Shown here in pieces: positions 24,601-36,471 of a stretch of DNA of 64,000 nt. The DNA is from Bagarius yarrelli (lineage: Eukaryota; Chordata; Actinopteri; Siluriformes; Sisoridae), in assembly GCA_005784505.1 (NCBI GenBank), contig VCAZ01000148.1:116001-180000 (forward strand), read 5' to 3'. The notes beneath the pieces were generated by a model. The model made no database searches, had not been told where the DNA came from, and was given only the letters and a program-made list of their open reading frames with translations. Position 1 is the stretch's first letter, and each line of letters starts with the position of its first letter. The translations under genes were made by a program, and so were the position numbers.

Positions 24601-26639
24601 TAAAGCTGAAAGGTGAACATACAAAGATACTTTCATTCCAAACGTATCGTTAATGACCTAATTTAAACCCCATAAAGCGGTAACACAATAAAACAGCTAA
24701 AGAAGGCATTAAAAAGAGCTTTAAAAGAATGATTCACTTCAAGGATCAATCAAAGAGTGAAACTAACAGGCCAAATGCCCAAAGGATTTCTGTCAGACTG
24801 GACCGCTGCTTCATTATGTCCATGACAGAAGCTGCAGGTGTGAACGTTGTGCCTCCTCCTCCTTTTGTATCCTCCTTTAGTGACAAAAAGATATCAAAGG
24901 CTTCGGCATCCCGTTCTCATCAACAGTCACCATAACTATTGTACTTCTAGCAGAGCTCAAGAGTCTGGCAGCACTGGCAGCATCTGCTAGCTTGGATCAG
25001 ACAAACCCAATAAACAACCAAACCCACATTTCATCATCTGTGGGTCTCTTCTTGAGATCGATGTACCTGTCAGTCACTCTCGGCTATTAAAAGAGAAAAG
25101 CATATGCATGAGGGGATTTAAAAATAGTCTGAGATAAATAGCAAAGCACAAGTGCTGAGTAAATGTTGCTAATCAAAAAAAATTATCACAAAAAAAATTC
25201 TGTTTGGTTCAGGTGAAACATTTTAGATTAGAATAGATTGAAATCAACAAAACAGATTTCTAGTCAATTCTGGGTTGTAGAGTTGCTTGTGTTGGTATGT
25301 GAGCGGGTAGGTGACAGATTGTTGTAAATAAGCTGCCATGAACATTGTACGCATGAAACATATGATCAGGACTCAGAAAGGCTAAGTGAAAGATTCGCTC
25401 TCCGGGGAGGAGACTACAGGAGTTCTGATTCTTAAATGAATCGATTCAGATGGATGGGGATAGAAAGGAAGAAAGGAAGGAAGAAAGGAAGGACGGAGAG
25501 AAGGAAGGAATGAAGGAAGAAGAAAGGAAGGAAGAAAGGAAGGAAGGAAATGATTATTATGTGAAATGAAAATATTGCATTTTAAAAATAATAAAAATGA
25601 CTAAACTTCAATTTTAATGTATGTATTTATTTTTTTGGTTATTTGGTTATTTGTTATAAATATAGTGCATTTAATTATTAATGTTTTGAGTGCTGTGTTA
25701 TTTTTAGTAATAAATGTATCTAATGAAGCCTACTAGTAGTATTAATATTGTTGCTTTTGTTTTTGCTGTTATTAGGAGACATAAAGCAGGAAGATTATTA
25801 GTACTACTACTATTAGTATATTTACAGTATTTAGAATAATACTGATGCTTATTTGTTCATTATTGTGTAGTTACTGCCTCATCACGCTCAGAGTCTCCAT
25901 AGATCTGACACAATAATAACAACAATAATAATAATAATAATATAATTAAATAATTAAACTTAAAGCTGCTCTACACACACACATTATCAATATTTTTCAA
26001 TATTTGCACATAACATTAAAAATAATCATTTGCGCAAGAACTGTTTACTGGTTCTTTACATCATATGTCACTGCCACTGTTTACTGTGCACTGTTTATTT
26101 ACTGACACCCCTCCTCCCCCTCCCCGCCTTCCACTCGTATCTTTCTATTTTATTTATTTATTTATTTTATTCTTCTTTATTCTTTTATTCTTATTTTCCT
26201 TTGTAAAGAAACATTTCGCTTATTTCATGTAGACGACAAATAAAAAAATCGAATTGAATTTATACTAATACTCTTACTGCTACTACTACTACTACTACTA
26301 ATAATAATAATAATAATAATAATAATAGTATTAATAATAATAGCAACACAAGATTGCACAGATTGCAAGATAATATTAATTTTAAAGTGCTATTTTAATA
26401 ACTTTAATTATAATGAAAATTAATTATAATTAATTTCATATCGAACCAATCCTGTGCGTAAATGTGAGAAAAATTACACCTACAGCTGCGACGGTATTTC
26501 TTTTTTTTTTTTTTTAAGTTTAATTGAACATCGAGTTTGGCTATTAAAGTGTAAGTAAACAAAACACTACATCATCGTCCTCAGTGACCTGAAATCATTT
26601 GCAATATCAGATAAGCGGACAGTAATAACCGTTCATTCT
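24601..26639. other. Intergenic with simple repeats and a retroposon remnant
   Basis: A (GAAAGGAAGG)-type purine repeat lies at about 25,461-25,549, AAT repeats at 25,914-25,940, and (TAC)n(TAA)n at 26,277-26,341. A segment at 25,960-26,262 ends CAAATAAAAAAATCGAATTG after a poly-pyrimidine and TTTA-rich part, like an old retroposon 3' end. No exon was recognised. Confidence 0.5.
26277..26341. repeat. (TAC)n(TAA)n compound microsatellite
   Basis: Trinucleotide run switching from TAC to TAA units. Confidence 0.9.
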
Positions 26640-26940
26640 CTCGTTTGTCAATTAGTACCGGCGGAGGAGCGGAAGAAAAAAAACCATCCAGCTGAGCGCG
26701 CGTAATAACGCGCAGCTGTGCTGAAGAATTCGGTGGCTTTATTACTCGGCGACACAGAGAGACAGAGACATATTTCAGTCATTGGCTTCTTAATGAGGGC
26801 GCCCAGAATCCACAATCTAAAATGCCAGGATGTCCCGGAGGAGCGCGCGCTTCCGTAGCCTGCGCTCGATTACGAAAGCAGCACGCGCCACCTGACGGCC
26901 GACGTACACACTTCCGCTTTGAATAAAACATCCGGCTTTT
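26640..26940. promoter_or_regulatory. Orphan CpG-rich block
   Basis: This is a dense cluster of CpG in the left half of the window, far from any recognised first exon. It contains GAGCGCGCGTAATAACGCGC, flanked by two CAGCTG E-boxes at 26,689-26,694 and 26,713-26,718 in near-palindromic arrangement. A second CpG cluster, GGAGCGCGCGCTTCCG, lies near 26,840. It could be the promoter of an unannotated non-coding RNA or a CpG-rich developmental enhancer. The sequence does not show which. Confidence 0.4.
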
Positions 26941-27264
26941 TATTAGGGTGTTTATTTCTCACTCTGCCGATGGCACGTTTACATGTTAACATTATTGCTT
27001 TAAACAAATGTCTGTTTTAAACCACCCAACCTCAGAAAATGGAAAAAAAAATTAATAGTTTAGTTGCAGAGAAACATTTCTAGGCTTTACTACAGTTAAA
27101 ACATGACTAAGGGACAATAATAATGTCCAAAGTTCCTTATGAATGATTTCTAGCCAGCTAGTTAACTAGCTACAAGTTAGACACACATTGGACGGAACTA
27201 TTGTTGTCATTCAACAAGAAAAAAAATCTGTCAAAATGCTTAACAGATAAAAAAAACTTTTTTG
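26941..27264. other. Intergenic, nothing recognised
   Basis: AT-rich unique DNA with no open frames of note. Confidence 0.5.
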
Positions 27265-27610
27265 CTTCTTCTTCTCTTTTCAGCTGTTCCCTTTTAGGGG
27301 TCACTACAGGGAATCATCTGTCTCCCCCTAACCCTATTCTCTACATCCTCTTCACTCACACCCACTAACATCATGTTCTCATTTATCGCATCCATATACT
27401 TCCTCCTTGGTCTTCCTTTTTACCTTCTGCCTGGTAGCTTCATTTCTAACATCCTCCTACCAATATATTCACTCATCTCTCCTCTGGACATGTCCAAACC
27501 ACCTCAATCTGTCTTCCCTGACTTTCTCCCCAAAACATCTAACATGAACCGTCCCCCTAATGAACTCGTTCCTAATCCTGTCCAACCTCGTCTGCTTGTA
27601 ACACTTCATC
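27265..27610 (-). mobile_element. RTE-like LINE fragment (3' end of the reverse transcriptase ORF)
   Basis: On the minus strand the segment matches the C-terminal region of a fish endonuclease/reverse-transcriptase LINE. It has the conserved plan 'IRNE.IRG..', 'HVQR', 'R.KRGRPR', 'ED.EDR..W' and 'DP.KG' in broken frames. The plus strand begins with CAGCTGTTCCCTTTTAGGGG. Stops and substitutions show that it is dead. The plus-strand 81-aa ORF across it is a shadow. Confidence 0.7.
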
Positions 27611-29550
27611 AAGCTTAGAAAAAGCTGTAAAAAAAAATGTCTAATATTTATTTACAAGTGCTACTGTTTTAAATGAAATTGTTGATTTACTTTTTCAGGC
27701 TATTTAAAACATTGAAAACAGACATTTAAATAAAAATGTCTCTGGTTTGCAGTGTTGTTGTATTGCCTGTGGTTTCACCGAGACGTATGTTTGATCAAAG
27801 TAAAGTTAATTTATGCACTGTATTTGCTGGTAGATACAAAATCCAGTACAATATGCTGTACATGAGTAAATGTAGAGTTTTTATATCCAGAGAGGTCAAA
27901 CTGGATGTTAGGTAATCTTACCCTGCACTTTACTAATTTATCCATTATTAGCAGCTTTCTACTCATGACCTTTGCTCTTAGGTGACCCCAGCACATGGTG
28001 CTACTGACCAAGAGAACGTTTTGCTAGTAGTCCACCTCCCATCCCAACATCAGCTAACACTCTCATCGGATAGGGAATCATTAAGCCGGCCTCGAGAAAG
28101 AGGGCCAGGGGAGAGCTTTACTGAGCCAAACACTATCATGAGAAAGAGTGTCCGTTCTAATATTCACAGATACTGTTACACGAAAGTGAGAATGAATCAT
28201 CTTTTAATTGCATTCTCTCTTTTCCCTCTGTTTTTTTTCCCTCCATCCACTATATCCCCCTTCTGCCTCTCTCTCTTTTTCTTCTTCTTCTCACACACAC
28301 ATATATCAGCATACAGACACACAATCCAACCCCCCCCCCATCCTCCTCCTTTCTCTTTCTCTCCATTCATTAAATGCACATCCATTGGAAAATAAGAGTG
28401 CTCCATTTTAAACTGGGAATCATTTTCAATTAACCTCCTCGGAAGATAAATTTGAGAACCACTTATTTTAAATTATCCATTTATTTTAAAAGTTCAAGAC
28501 GGATCATTTACCTGCGCACTCTGTCGGCCAGCCATAAAAAAAAAAACTCTTACCTGCCGACGTGCGTCTAAAAATAAAAGCCACACTGAAACTTTAGATA
28601 AGCATTTAAAAGGGGCAGTGTTGCTTTCTCACCCTGAATGTCTCACCCTTTCAGCCAGCCGCATCAGCCCAGGAGCCAGCAGTGTTGAAAGCTAACACCA
28701 GACACTGTTTACTGGCTCACTTCTACGTTTGTCACCTAGCTGTGAGCTATCACCTGCACAGTCAGGATCCCGACCGAAACAGATTGAATTCTGATTGATT
28801 CTGCCCAGGAAAGAGAGGCAGAATTTAAAGGTCTTCTTTTTTAATTGGGTATTTGGTGTGTGCTGATGAGAGGACTGTGTCCGTCTCAGGGGATCCTTTA
28901 TGGGGCAATAATGGCGCTCAGCTACAGCTTCGTCTGCTTTCTCTCTGGAAGGCCATAACCCTGCATTTGTTCTGAGTGCTTTTCTATTATGCATTGATAG
29001 TTGAGTATCAATCAATATAGTAGATAGAAACAGAAACCTAGTGAAACCAACTTCTTAAGTGTAAAACGGCTCTTAATACCACCGCTTTCAAACAACTTAA
29101 CCTTAGTGCTTTTTTGTGTGTCTTGCTCAGCTGGTGGCTCTGTCAGAGAAGACAAATATGAAGACACTGACGGTTTATATAGTGAAAAATAGAGAGGCTT
29201 TAGAGTAAGGCTTTAAAGCTTTTATCGAGTTCTTGATGTATAGACGCATACATGCTTACATGCAATAAACCCAAAAAATACCCATAGTGAATTTTTGCAG
29301 CTGGTGGACTTTATAAAGCAAACAGAATAAATCATACAATGAGAAAACAAATGAGAAAAAAAGCCATGTAAACAAAATGGCTGGCATACAGCAAGCATTA
29401 TTGGACAAAAACATAAACTAAGATATAAATCCATTTGTTTTTTATTTTATTCTTTTTTTTAACAAAATATTAACTATGGGATTAAAACAAAACACATGTT
29501 GATGCGTTAAATCAATCTTTGGTTTGGTTAAAAATCTAGAAAAACATAAG
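27611..29550. other. Intergenic downstream of kazald, candidate regulatory block
   Basis: The part from 28,190 to 28,350 is pyrimidine-rich low complexity. Positions 28,390-29,000 are complex and repeat-free, with CAATTAACCTCCTCGGAAG and TTTAAATTATCCATTTATT, and could be a conserved non-coding element. The 107-aa minus ORF in it has no signature. No exon was recognised. Confidence 0.4.
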
Positions 29551-29552
29551 TG

Positions 29553-29558
29553 TTTATT
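29553..29558 (-). terminator. Candidate polyadenylation signal of kazald
   Basis: AATAAA on the minus strand (TTTATT on plus), about 130 bp past the kazald stop codon. It is the first canonical hexamer after the stop. Confidence 0.5.
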
Positions 29559-29690
29559 TACAGTGCTCAAATAAAATATTAGAGTTACTCAATCTAATAA
29601 CTATTCATCAACATCAACTATTTTACGAAAGTGATGACGCTATGCAGACCTAGAAAAGCAGTTAGAACTTCAACAAATGGAATTATTATT

Positions 29691-31933
29691 TTACAAATAC
29701 ACATATCCACTTGGTTGCCCCTCATAATCTTCATCATCTTCGCTCTCAGCTTCATTGATAGATGTGCTGTGAGCTTCATTTTTTCTTTCAAAAAGCTCTC
29801 CACCTTTCTGGGACTCTAAAAGAGAAAAAAAAGAATTACAGGTGTTGTCATAAAAAGTGATAGGAAAACTAAGTGTACTTTTTCCAAAAGGGTTCTTTAA
29901 AAGCACTCTATGCTCAAGCGCAGCACTTTTAAAAGAAGTAAATAATATCTGAGTGTGTGTCGTGTTTAACCCATTTATTTTACCATTTTTCAAGTCCACA
30001 CTACATTTTGTAATAGTAAGATAGTAAATATTATTATAAAGCTAAGCCAGTAGTCTGCATTGTGTGAGTTCCCAGAGTTCATAGCGGTGGTGACATTCCG
30101 GGAAATGGCAAGTGGTTGGGCTGGAAGAGGGAGGGGGGCTAGCCTGTGGCTCAGATAAGAGTCGGATAGTAGAGCTGCAGACCCCCCAGAGAAAGAGATA
30201 GTAACCAGACAGTCACACCAAAAGCCTGCCACATAATACACACATCCCTCCACCCCCCATCATCCAAATCTCACTCATCTCAGTTCTCTCCCGACCTCCT
30301 GTCATCACCAATACTGTGTTCTTTCAGGAGAAAGTCTGTGACTGGTGTAACGCTATCTGCTGTTCCGTGGGATTTCTCGGAAAACCAAGTTCACCTTTAT
30401 GCAGGCAGAGATGACGGCTGAAGATAGTTAAGACTCACAATCGTTTTGGCTTCCATTGTCGATTTTTATGCACATCTTTCTCCAACATACAGACCACAAA
30501 ATTGAAAAAGACATGTCACTGACCAAGGACAAAGTGTCCTACGTCTTACATGACTACAGGTACCAAGACATCTGACCACCACGTCCATATGAACATCATA
30601 TTTCAGATTTGGTCCAATTCTTACTCCTATAATAACCTCTATATTCAGAAAAAAAATTTACCCAATCAGCCAACAATTATCAGTGAGTTAAAGTATGAAG
30701 GTGAGATGCCTGGGATGCAGCCAGTGTTCCAGTTCATTGCTCACCAAACATAACACTCGCAGGTCTTCCAGGAGCATTGTCATTCTGGAACAGTGTTGGG
30801 TCCAATGGAAATCTTATTGTTACATAAGACAGAGGCCCTGTCCGAAATCGCATACTCAAGTATATACTACATTTCAGTAACTAAGTACTTCCCAATCGTT
30901 ATACAAGTGCGTTCTCAGATGTACTACATCTGCCATTTTGATCTAGTCATGTGACATATGACATAACAGCAGAGGGAATTTAAAGTGCGATAATGTTTAA
31001 CTTAAATGATGTTTAATGAGTGCAATTTAGCTACATTTAACAATGCTAAATCTAAATTAGCCACGTCTGTGCTTTCCGCCACTTTCCGCCAAATCTGGCA
31101 TGTGTAGCTGTGGGTTTTATTTACTGTAAATCACATAATAAGGATTCAGACATGTTACTCCTCTGCCATACTCAGTTTAGCCTACTATATAGTAGGGAAG
31201 CATGTTATTTTAGATGGGGCTATAGGTTTGGGTGTGAAGATGTCCACAAACTTTTGGCATATAATGCATATGCCTCCAAATGATCAGGACAGTGGCCAAA
31301 TGTTGTTTTGAAATTAGCAATGAAAAAATGAGGTAAAAATGAGGACTTGCAGTCCAACATTCCTATTTTGAGGCAATGCTGTGCAAAACTATAGTTTTCT
31401 TTTATTGCAATTTTATAACAAATTCTTAGCATTTTTCAATTTCTATTTATCCAGTTTTATTTATTTCCTTTTATATATCATTTAATCTTCACAACTTGAT
31501 AGCGCAGCACTTTAAGCACCCACGTGCATAAAAATAAATTATTCATTCAAGCTTATTATTGTTTAATAGTCGTTATTGTTTTTTTAGCAAACGTCAGTTT
31601 TGTTGTAAATCTAACTGCAAATTGCTTTATTGTTTCTGTCACTGTAGCATTTTTTAAAAATGTGCTTATAATTTTTGTGTGCTTATAATAATAATGTGCT
31701 TATGACTTTTAATTTGTTTTTCCATTGTCATTGGTTCTCTAAAATTTCAATCTACTTGCAAATAAAAAAAAAATTGTAAGAGCCAAATTTTTAAATATAA
31801 GAAAAATATTTTTGATATTAGCAGGTAAACACCCTCACCACACACACACCCCACCACCCCGTTTAGACCACCGATCTAAAATACCCAAAATTTGATCTTA
31901 CAGGGCAGTGTTTGTGCAATGCTTTTGTAAATA

Positions 31934-31993
<60 letters not shown>

Positions 31994-33816
31994 ATGTAGG
32001 GTTATTCCAGTCCAGAACGTCTGTACCTTTAGTCAGTTGACCTTTCTCACTGTTTGTGATATTTTTATGTGTGTATATTACCAACCTCTGTGTATAACCC
32101 GTAATCTTGCAGAGGCAGACGTTTCACCAAAGGTGTTCCTAGCAGCACATGTGTACACCCCTGCATCATCAGGGCCGACCTTGTGGAGCTGAAGCCAGCC
32201 AGTAAGCTCAAAACGCCTTGAGCCCCCGCTTGCCTGTTAACACAAACAAATCCATCATTTGTTTTTGTATTTGTATGAAGCTGTGTGGGAATACCTTCTT
32301 TTTTGTACATGTAATATATCAATACAAGGAAATACTGTCATTATAATGTGATTTACATACCTGTATGGCTCTGTTTGAAACCTCAGAAGTGATGAAAGTA
32401 CTGTCTCCCTCTTTCTTCCACTGGATGGAAGCCACCGGGTATGACGACACCTCACAAGAAAGAAGGATGTTGCTTCCTTCCAGAGCGACGATGTCACCTG
32501 GAGCATAGGTAATGACTGGCTCTGCAGAGTTAACAGAGGACAAAAATCGGTGGTTAATGCGAGTTAAAAATTGAGCACAGACATGCATTAAAAATGGGCT
32601 CTCGCCCCTTTTGTGCTAAGCGAGCACTTCCGTCAATTCGGAAGAAAATCAATGACACCAAAGAGGAAGAATTACACACAGCAAGAAAAATATGAGAGAC
32701 AAAACAGCTGTTTATGTAGGCTATATATATAGTTTTATAGATTTAAGACAAATAAGCTTTTAGCATTTTGAATCGTATATGTTGTGGAGTGCTTAGGGTA
32801 GCTGCATTGTGTGTGTGTCTCTATTTATGTACACTGCAGCTTTGCTAGTATATATATATATATATAAGGTGGTGAGAGAATGGAGAACTAAAAGGACACA
32901 GGATGAAATAACAACAAATGAACACATTGCTTATTCAATGCAGTGACATTGTTTATAGGTGATTAAATCTGTTGGTAAAGTAAAGCAAATAATTGTGGCA
33001 CACATTTATTCGCTATAAAAATTACATCTATAAGACATAGAAAAATACAGCAAAGCAAGAAAAAATGGCTTAGGTTGTGTAAAGCTTTTATCACAATTAC
33101 AAATTTACTTTAGTTTTGTTTGGTTTATAGAACCGTTACAAATCACGAAGCACGACTTTTAAAAAGCTGCTTTAAATACAATACCATGAGCAATTGTGTC
33201 AGTGTTCCAATATAAGGAGCTAATTAGGAGATAAATCCCATTTGAACAAATAATAAACATATATTTTTGGCTTTGGTAAAAGACTAACCAATCATTTATA
33301 CTTACTCGCTCGGCAGGGTCCATGATGTGCCACCGTGACTTTTTTCTGCTCACCCAACCTGCGCTGCACTGCTCGTAGCTGGCAAATGTTCTCATATGTC
33401 TTGCCATCTGTGCCACACAAAATCTCCTGCTTGGTGCACACACACACAGGCTTTAGATCTGCCTTTATTGTGGAGTCCCTCTGTGGGGCCTTGCAGCGGA
33501 GTCCCTCTGCACATTGACCAAAAAAAGTGGATCCAGTCTTGGGTTCGGTGTCACAAAGCTGGCCCTCTCCATTCCCACATTCCCAACAACACCCACACAC
33601 ATCCCGGACCTGACCCCACTGGCAGCTCTGGAGCAACCTGGGTTCTGGGCATTGCTCACGCTGGCACTTTGCTGGACATCGTTGGCCTGGTCGAATGTCC
33701 CTCTGCCAGTCTAAATGCCTGAGGTGTTCTAAAGAAAGAGGCTCGGAGAGGGAAGCTAGCATTAGTTCTATCAGTAGCACTGTTAAACATGGCATTGCCC
33801 ACTCTTTCGGTTGCAT
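29691..33816 (-). CDS. kazald1: Kazal-type serine protease inhibitor domain-containing protein (KAZALD/IGFBP-related)
   Basis: Four coding exons: 33816-33306, 32521-32361, 32233-32086 and 29815-29691. All have GT-AG junctions in phases 1, 0 and 1, and encode 314 aa (human KAZALD1 is about 300 aa). Residues 1-25 form a signal peptide. Residues 47-111 are an IGFBP-type N-terminal domain with many cysteines and the variant CGCCWEC core. Residues 123-168 are a Kazal domain (CGTDGKTYENIC). Residues 172-273 are an Ig-like domain with Cys193, Trp205 and Cys253 (DDAGVYTC). Residues 274-314 form an acidic tail (AESEDDEDYEG) that resembles the acidic C-terminus of human KAZALD1. The family is secreted and linked to bone and regeneration. 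ATG 33,816 is chosen because it opens the signal peptide; a second Met lies seven codons on. Exon 3 has a weak donor (GTTGGT) and could end at TAA 32,080-32,078 if unspliced, giving 275 aa. Which teleost paralogue this is was not decided. Confidence 0.93.
30690..31430. repeat. Probable DNA-transposon remnants in kazald intron 3
   Basis: Around 30,838-31,200 are the strings GGCCCTGTCCGAAATCGCAT and CCTACTATATAGTAGGG, typical of the ends of short fish inverted-repeat elements. Near 31,240 is GTCCACAAACTTTTGGCATA, which resembles Tc1/mariner terminal sequence. Boundaries and families are uncertain, and no open frame remains. Confidence 0.4.
31936..31988. repeat. (AG)n microsatellite in kazald intron 3
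   Basis: Pure AG run of about 50 bp, located about 100 bp downstream of exon 3 in transcription order. Confidence 0.95.
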
Positions 33817-34179
33817 TTTCGGTTACAAACAACGGAAAAGAGTGTCAGTGTTTTTTAAAAATCTTTGCTGTGTCTCAAAAAGCCGCAAATCCTTTCATCT
33901 CACTGTTGGCAGACAAGTTCTTAACAGAGATGAGTGATCCTTCGCAGGCTGCAGGCCTCCAAGTCCCAGATTGCTGGTGTCAATAGTTGGCTGCAGCTTT
34001 TCCTGCAGCCTAAAGTGAAGCTGCTTATCTGCTTTTACTCTTCCAGTCTAAACTCCAGCAGAAACAGAAAAGGGAGATGTCTGTCCTCACCCGTAACCTG
34101 GACAAGCATACAGCTGAGAAAGTGTGTATGCATAAGGGGGTAAAGAAAAGGAAAGGAGAAACCTCAGAGGGGTGTATAG

Positions 34180-34255
34180 GGACCTTCCTTAAATTGCAGA
34201 GTGCTACCTCAACATGCAGGAAAGGTGTGATTAGAGACCTGAAGTAGCCAATCAC
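34180..34255 (-). promoter_or_regulatory. Possible kazald core promoter
   Basis: On the minus strand an inverted CCAAT box (ATTGG, 34,252-34,248) is followed about 55 bp later by an AT-rich TATA-like ATTTAAGG (about 34,194-34,187). The spacing suits a transcription start near 34,160, about 340 bp before the ATG. Motif-based only. Confidence 0.3.
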
Positions 34256-34559
34256 AACGCTTCTTGTCGGGGGAAGGGGCTGCTTGGGCACTGGTCCAAC
34301 CTGAAATGTAACAGTCAGCAGGAGAGGTCATAAATTTTATCAAACACACCTGGTCGTTACAGATACCTGATTACCTGCAAGCTTCGGGGATTTACAGCTC
34401 TAAATGTCCCCGTAAAGTATTTTACAGTCATGTTGCAACCTGCATCCCATTTTTAGTTAAACGAATCAAATGAATTATTTAATTCCTTTAGCTGTAATGA
34501 GCTTAAAGCGTGAATAAAATGAGCAAAGTGTGAACTGTTGTCGTATTCACGCTTTCCGT

Positions 34560-34880
34560 TTCGAGCTATTCAGACAAATCTGTTTCTCGAATGGTATTGA
34601 ATGCAGCTCACGTCTTCATAGCAGCCTGAGTAATTGAGAAGCCATTTATCCCTCCTCTGACTAATCTCTCCATTCTACCTGCAATTCTCACCTCTCCGTG
34701 TTAGAGCAAAACAAACAATTAGAGGGCCATTAAGGGCCTATTGTTAATTGTAAATAATCCATCATTAATATTGATTAGCTGCGGTGAAGAGAGCTCATTC
34801 AGCTCATGCCTCCTAATGAGTTGGTCTTAGTGAGGCTAATTGCTTCAGGCCATCTCAATGGAGTGCTGGAATGAATGGAC
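34560..34880. promoter_or_regulatory. Candidate homeodomain-rich enhancer upstream of kazald
   Basis: This repeat-free block is dense in TAAT/ATTA cores, for example GTTAATTGTAAATAATCC, CATTAATATTGATTAGC and CTCCTAATGAG within about 100 bp. It contains no simple repeat or coding frame. It lies about 0.7 kb upstream of the kazald ATG. Such density is typical of developmental enhancers; function is inferred. Confidence 0.4.
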
Positions 34881-35310
34881 TGCTTCGCATTGCGAGAGAA
34901 ACTGCAGGTATCTTTTCACTGATCTGTGGCCTTGTATTATTAGTAAGGTCTTTGAAACAATTAAAAGGTATTTATTATTTATAACACAGAGAAAGTGGTT
35001 CTTAATGCACAAATGCATTTTCAGTTTCATGCTTATACAGCAAATTTAAAGTAGAAGCAACATTCTTTAATAATAATGATTTTATAAGCTCGGGTGCTTT
35101 TAGAGGGATTCCAGTACTCTTTAAAGGGATTTTTTTTTTGTCCTTGTCATTTGCGTGTTTTTGTCAACTTGATCAGTGAATCATGATGGTTAATGCTTTA
35201 CTCTTCTTACGAACATGTTCTAACATTATGGGTACAGTTTTGCTTAAGGCAAAAGTACTGTCAGTTGTCAGCAAATGAACTTTTACAGCTGATACACGGA
35301 ACTCGCCTGC
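34881..35310. other. Intergenic, nothing recognised
   Basis: AT-rich unique sequence between the homeodomain-rich block and the tandem duplication. Confidence 0.5.
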
Positions 35311-36471
35311 ACGTTCGATACACACCTTTTAATTGTTTTATTGTTTGTACATTATGTTCTGTTGCTACATACAATAAAAATAGTTACATAAACACAACAA
35401 CACAGTGAAATTTGTTTCTTCACATAGTCCAGGTTTTGCAGCTGGGTTCAGACATGTATGGTTCCCTGGGACAATAGGGGGAGGGGATGAATTTAGAACC
35501 CTTGCTCAAGGGGCCCAACGGTGGCACCCTAATGTTTTTAAGACTTCAAAATCAACAACCAGGAACCATAACTATTGGTGCTACCGCTGTTCTTAAACAA
35601 AACACATCACAACATGTAACTTACTCTTTAACAAAGAGTTTAACATTAGTTTATGAAGAATATGTTTATGAATATAATACATCAGCTTCTATTTTCTATC
35701 TATATATAATGTTAGTTATAAGTTTTAATAAATAATAATTAATGCACTTCGAATTAGGATTAAATGGCTGCAGAATATTAGCAGCTTTTTCCTAATGTGA
35801 AGAGCAGTTGTTTTCTATATGACTAGTCTTTTTTTTCCCCACTGTTCTTGCAAAATAAGTTACAAAAATGTAATGTGTCCTTAAGTGACGTTCGATACAT
35901 AGCTTTTATTTTTTCTTATTATTTGTAAATGTACTGTTACTACACATAAACATAGTTTTTTCACATATAATAGGTTTTGAATCTAGACTTAGACATGTAT
36001 GTTTTCCTGGGACAATGGGGGAAAATGGATTTAGGGTCTTGCTTAGGGGCCCAATGTTTTTGAGACTTTAAACCAACAATCCAGAACCCTAACTATTTGT
36101 GCTACCACTGTCCTTAACCGAAACACGTCACAGCATGTAACTTACTGTATTACACATTACATTCTTTTAGTTCTACTATTTTTTTCATTCTAATTCATTT
36201 TCATTTTTATTAACAAAAACTCTTAAATGTAGTTTATTATTATACACACGTCAGTTTCCGGTTTATATATATAATGTTATAGTTATAAGTTATAAGTAAG
36301 TTGTACACTATATATTGTGTTATAATTAATAACAATTAATGCACTTCGAATTAGGATTAAATAACCTCGAAATATTAGCAGCTTTTTTAATGTAAAAAGC
36401 GGTTGTTTTCTATATTTTTCTTCTATTCTTGTAAAAGAAGTTACAAAATGTAATTTGTGTCCTTAAGTGAC
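35311..36471. repeat. Ancient tandem duplication, two ~580-bp copies
   Basis: Copy A is 35,311-35,887 and copy B is 35,888-36,471. Both start GTTCGATACA and end CCTTAAGTGAC, and they share colinear landmarks throughout: TCAGACATGTATG.TT.CCTGG, GGGGCCCAA, CATGTAACTTACT, ATATAATGTTA and TATTAGCAGCTTTTT. They are diverged with indels, but keep 29 identical bases at 35,737-35,765 and 36,334-36,362 (around TAATGCACTTCGAATTAGG). Copy A includes a fragment of the ACAGTGAAATTTGTTTCTTC repeat family. Confidence 0.85.

Noticed and set aside
32078..32233. Kazald ending at the in-frame TAA just after exon 3
   Set aside because: Not chosen as the main model, because a downstream exon at 29,815 fits in phase and supplies the acidic tail found in human KAZALD1. 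Kept as a possible isoform.
33335..33722. Plus-strand ORFs of 60-108 aa over kazald exon 1
   Set aside because: Antisense shadows of a cysteine-rich exon with clear domain matches on the minus strand.
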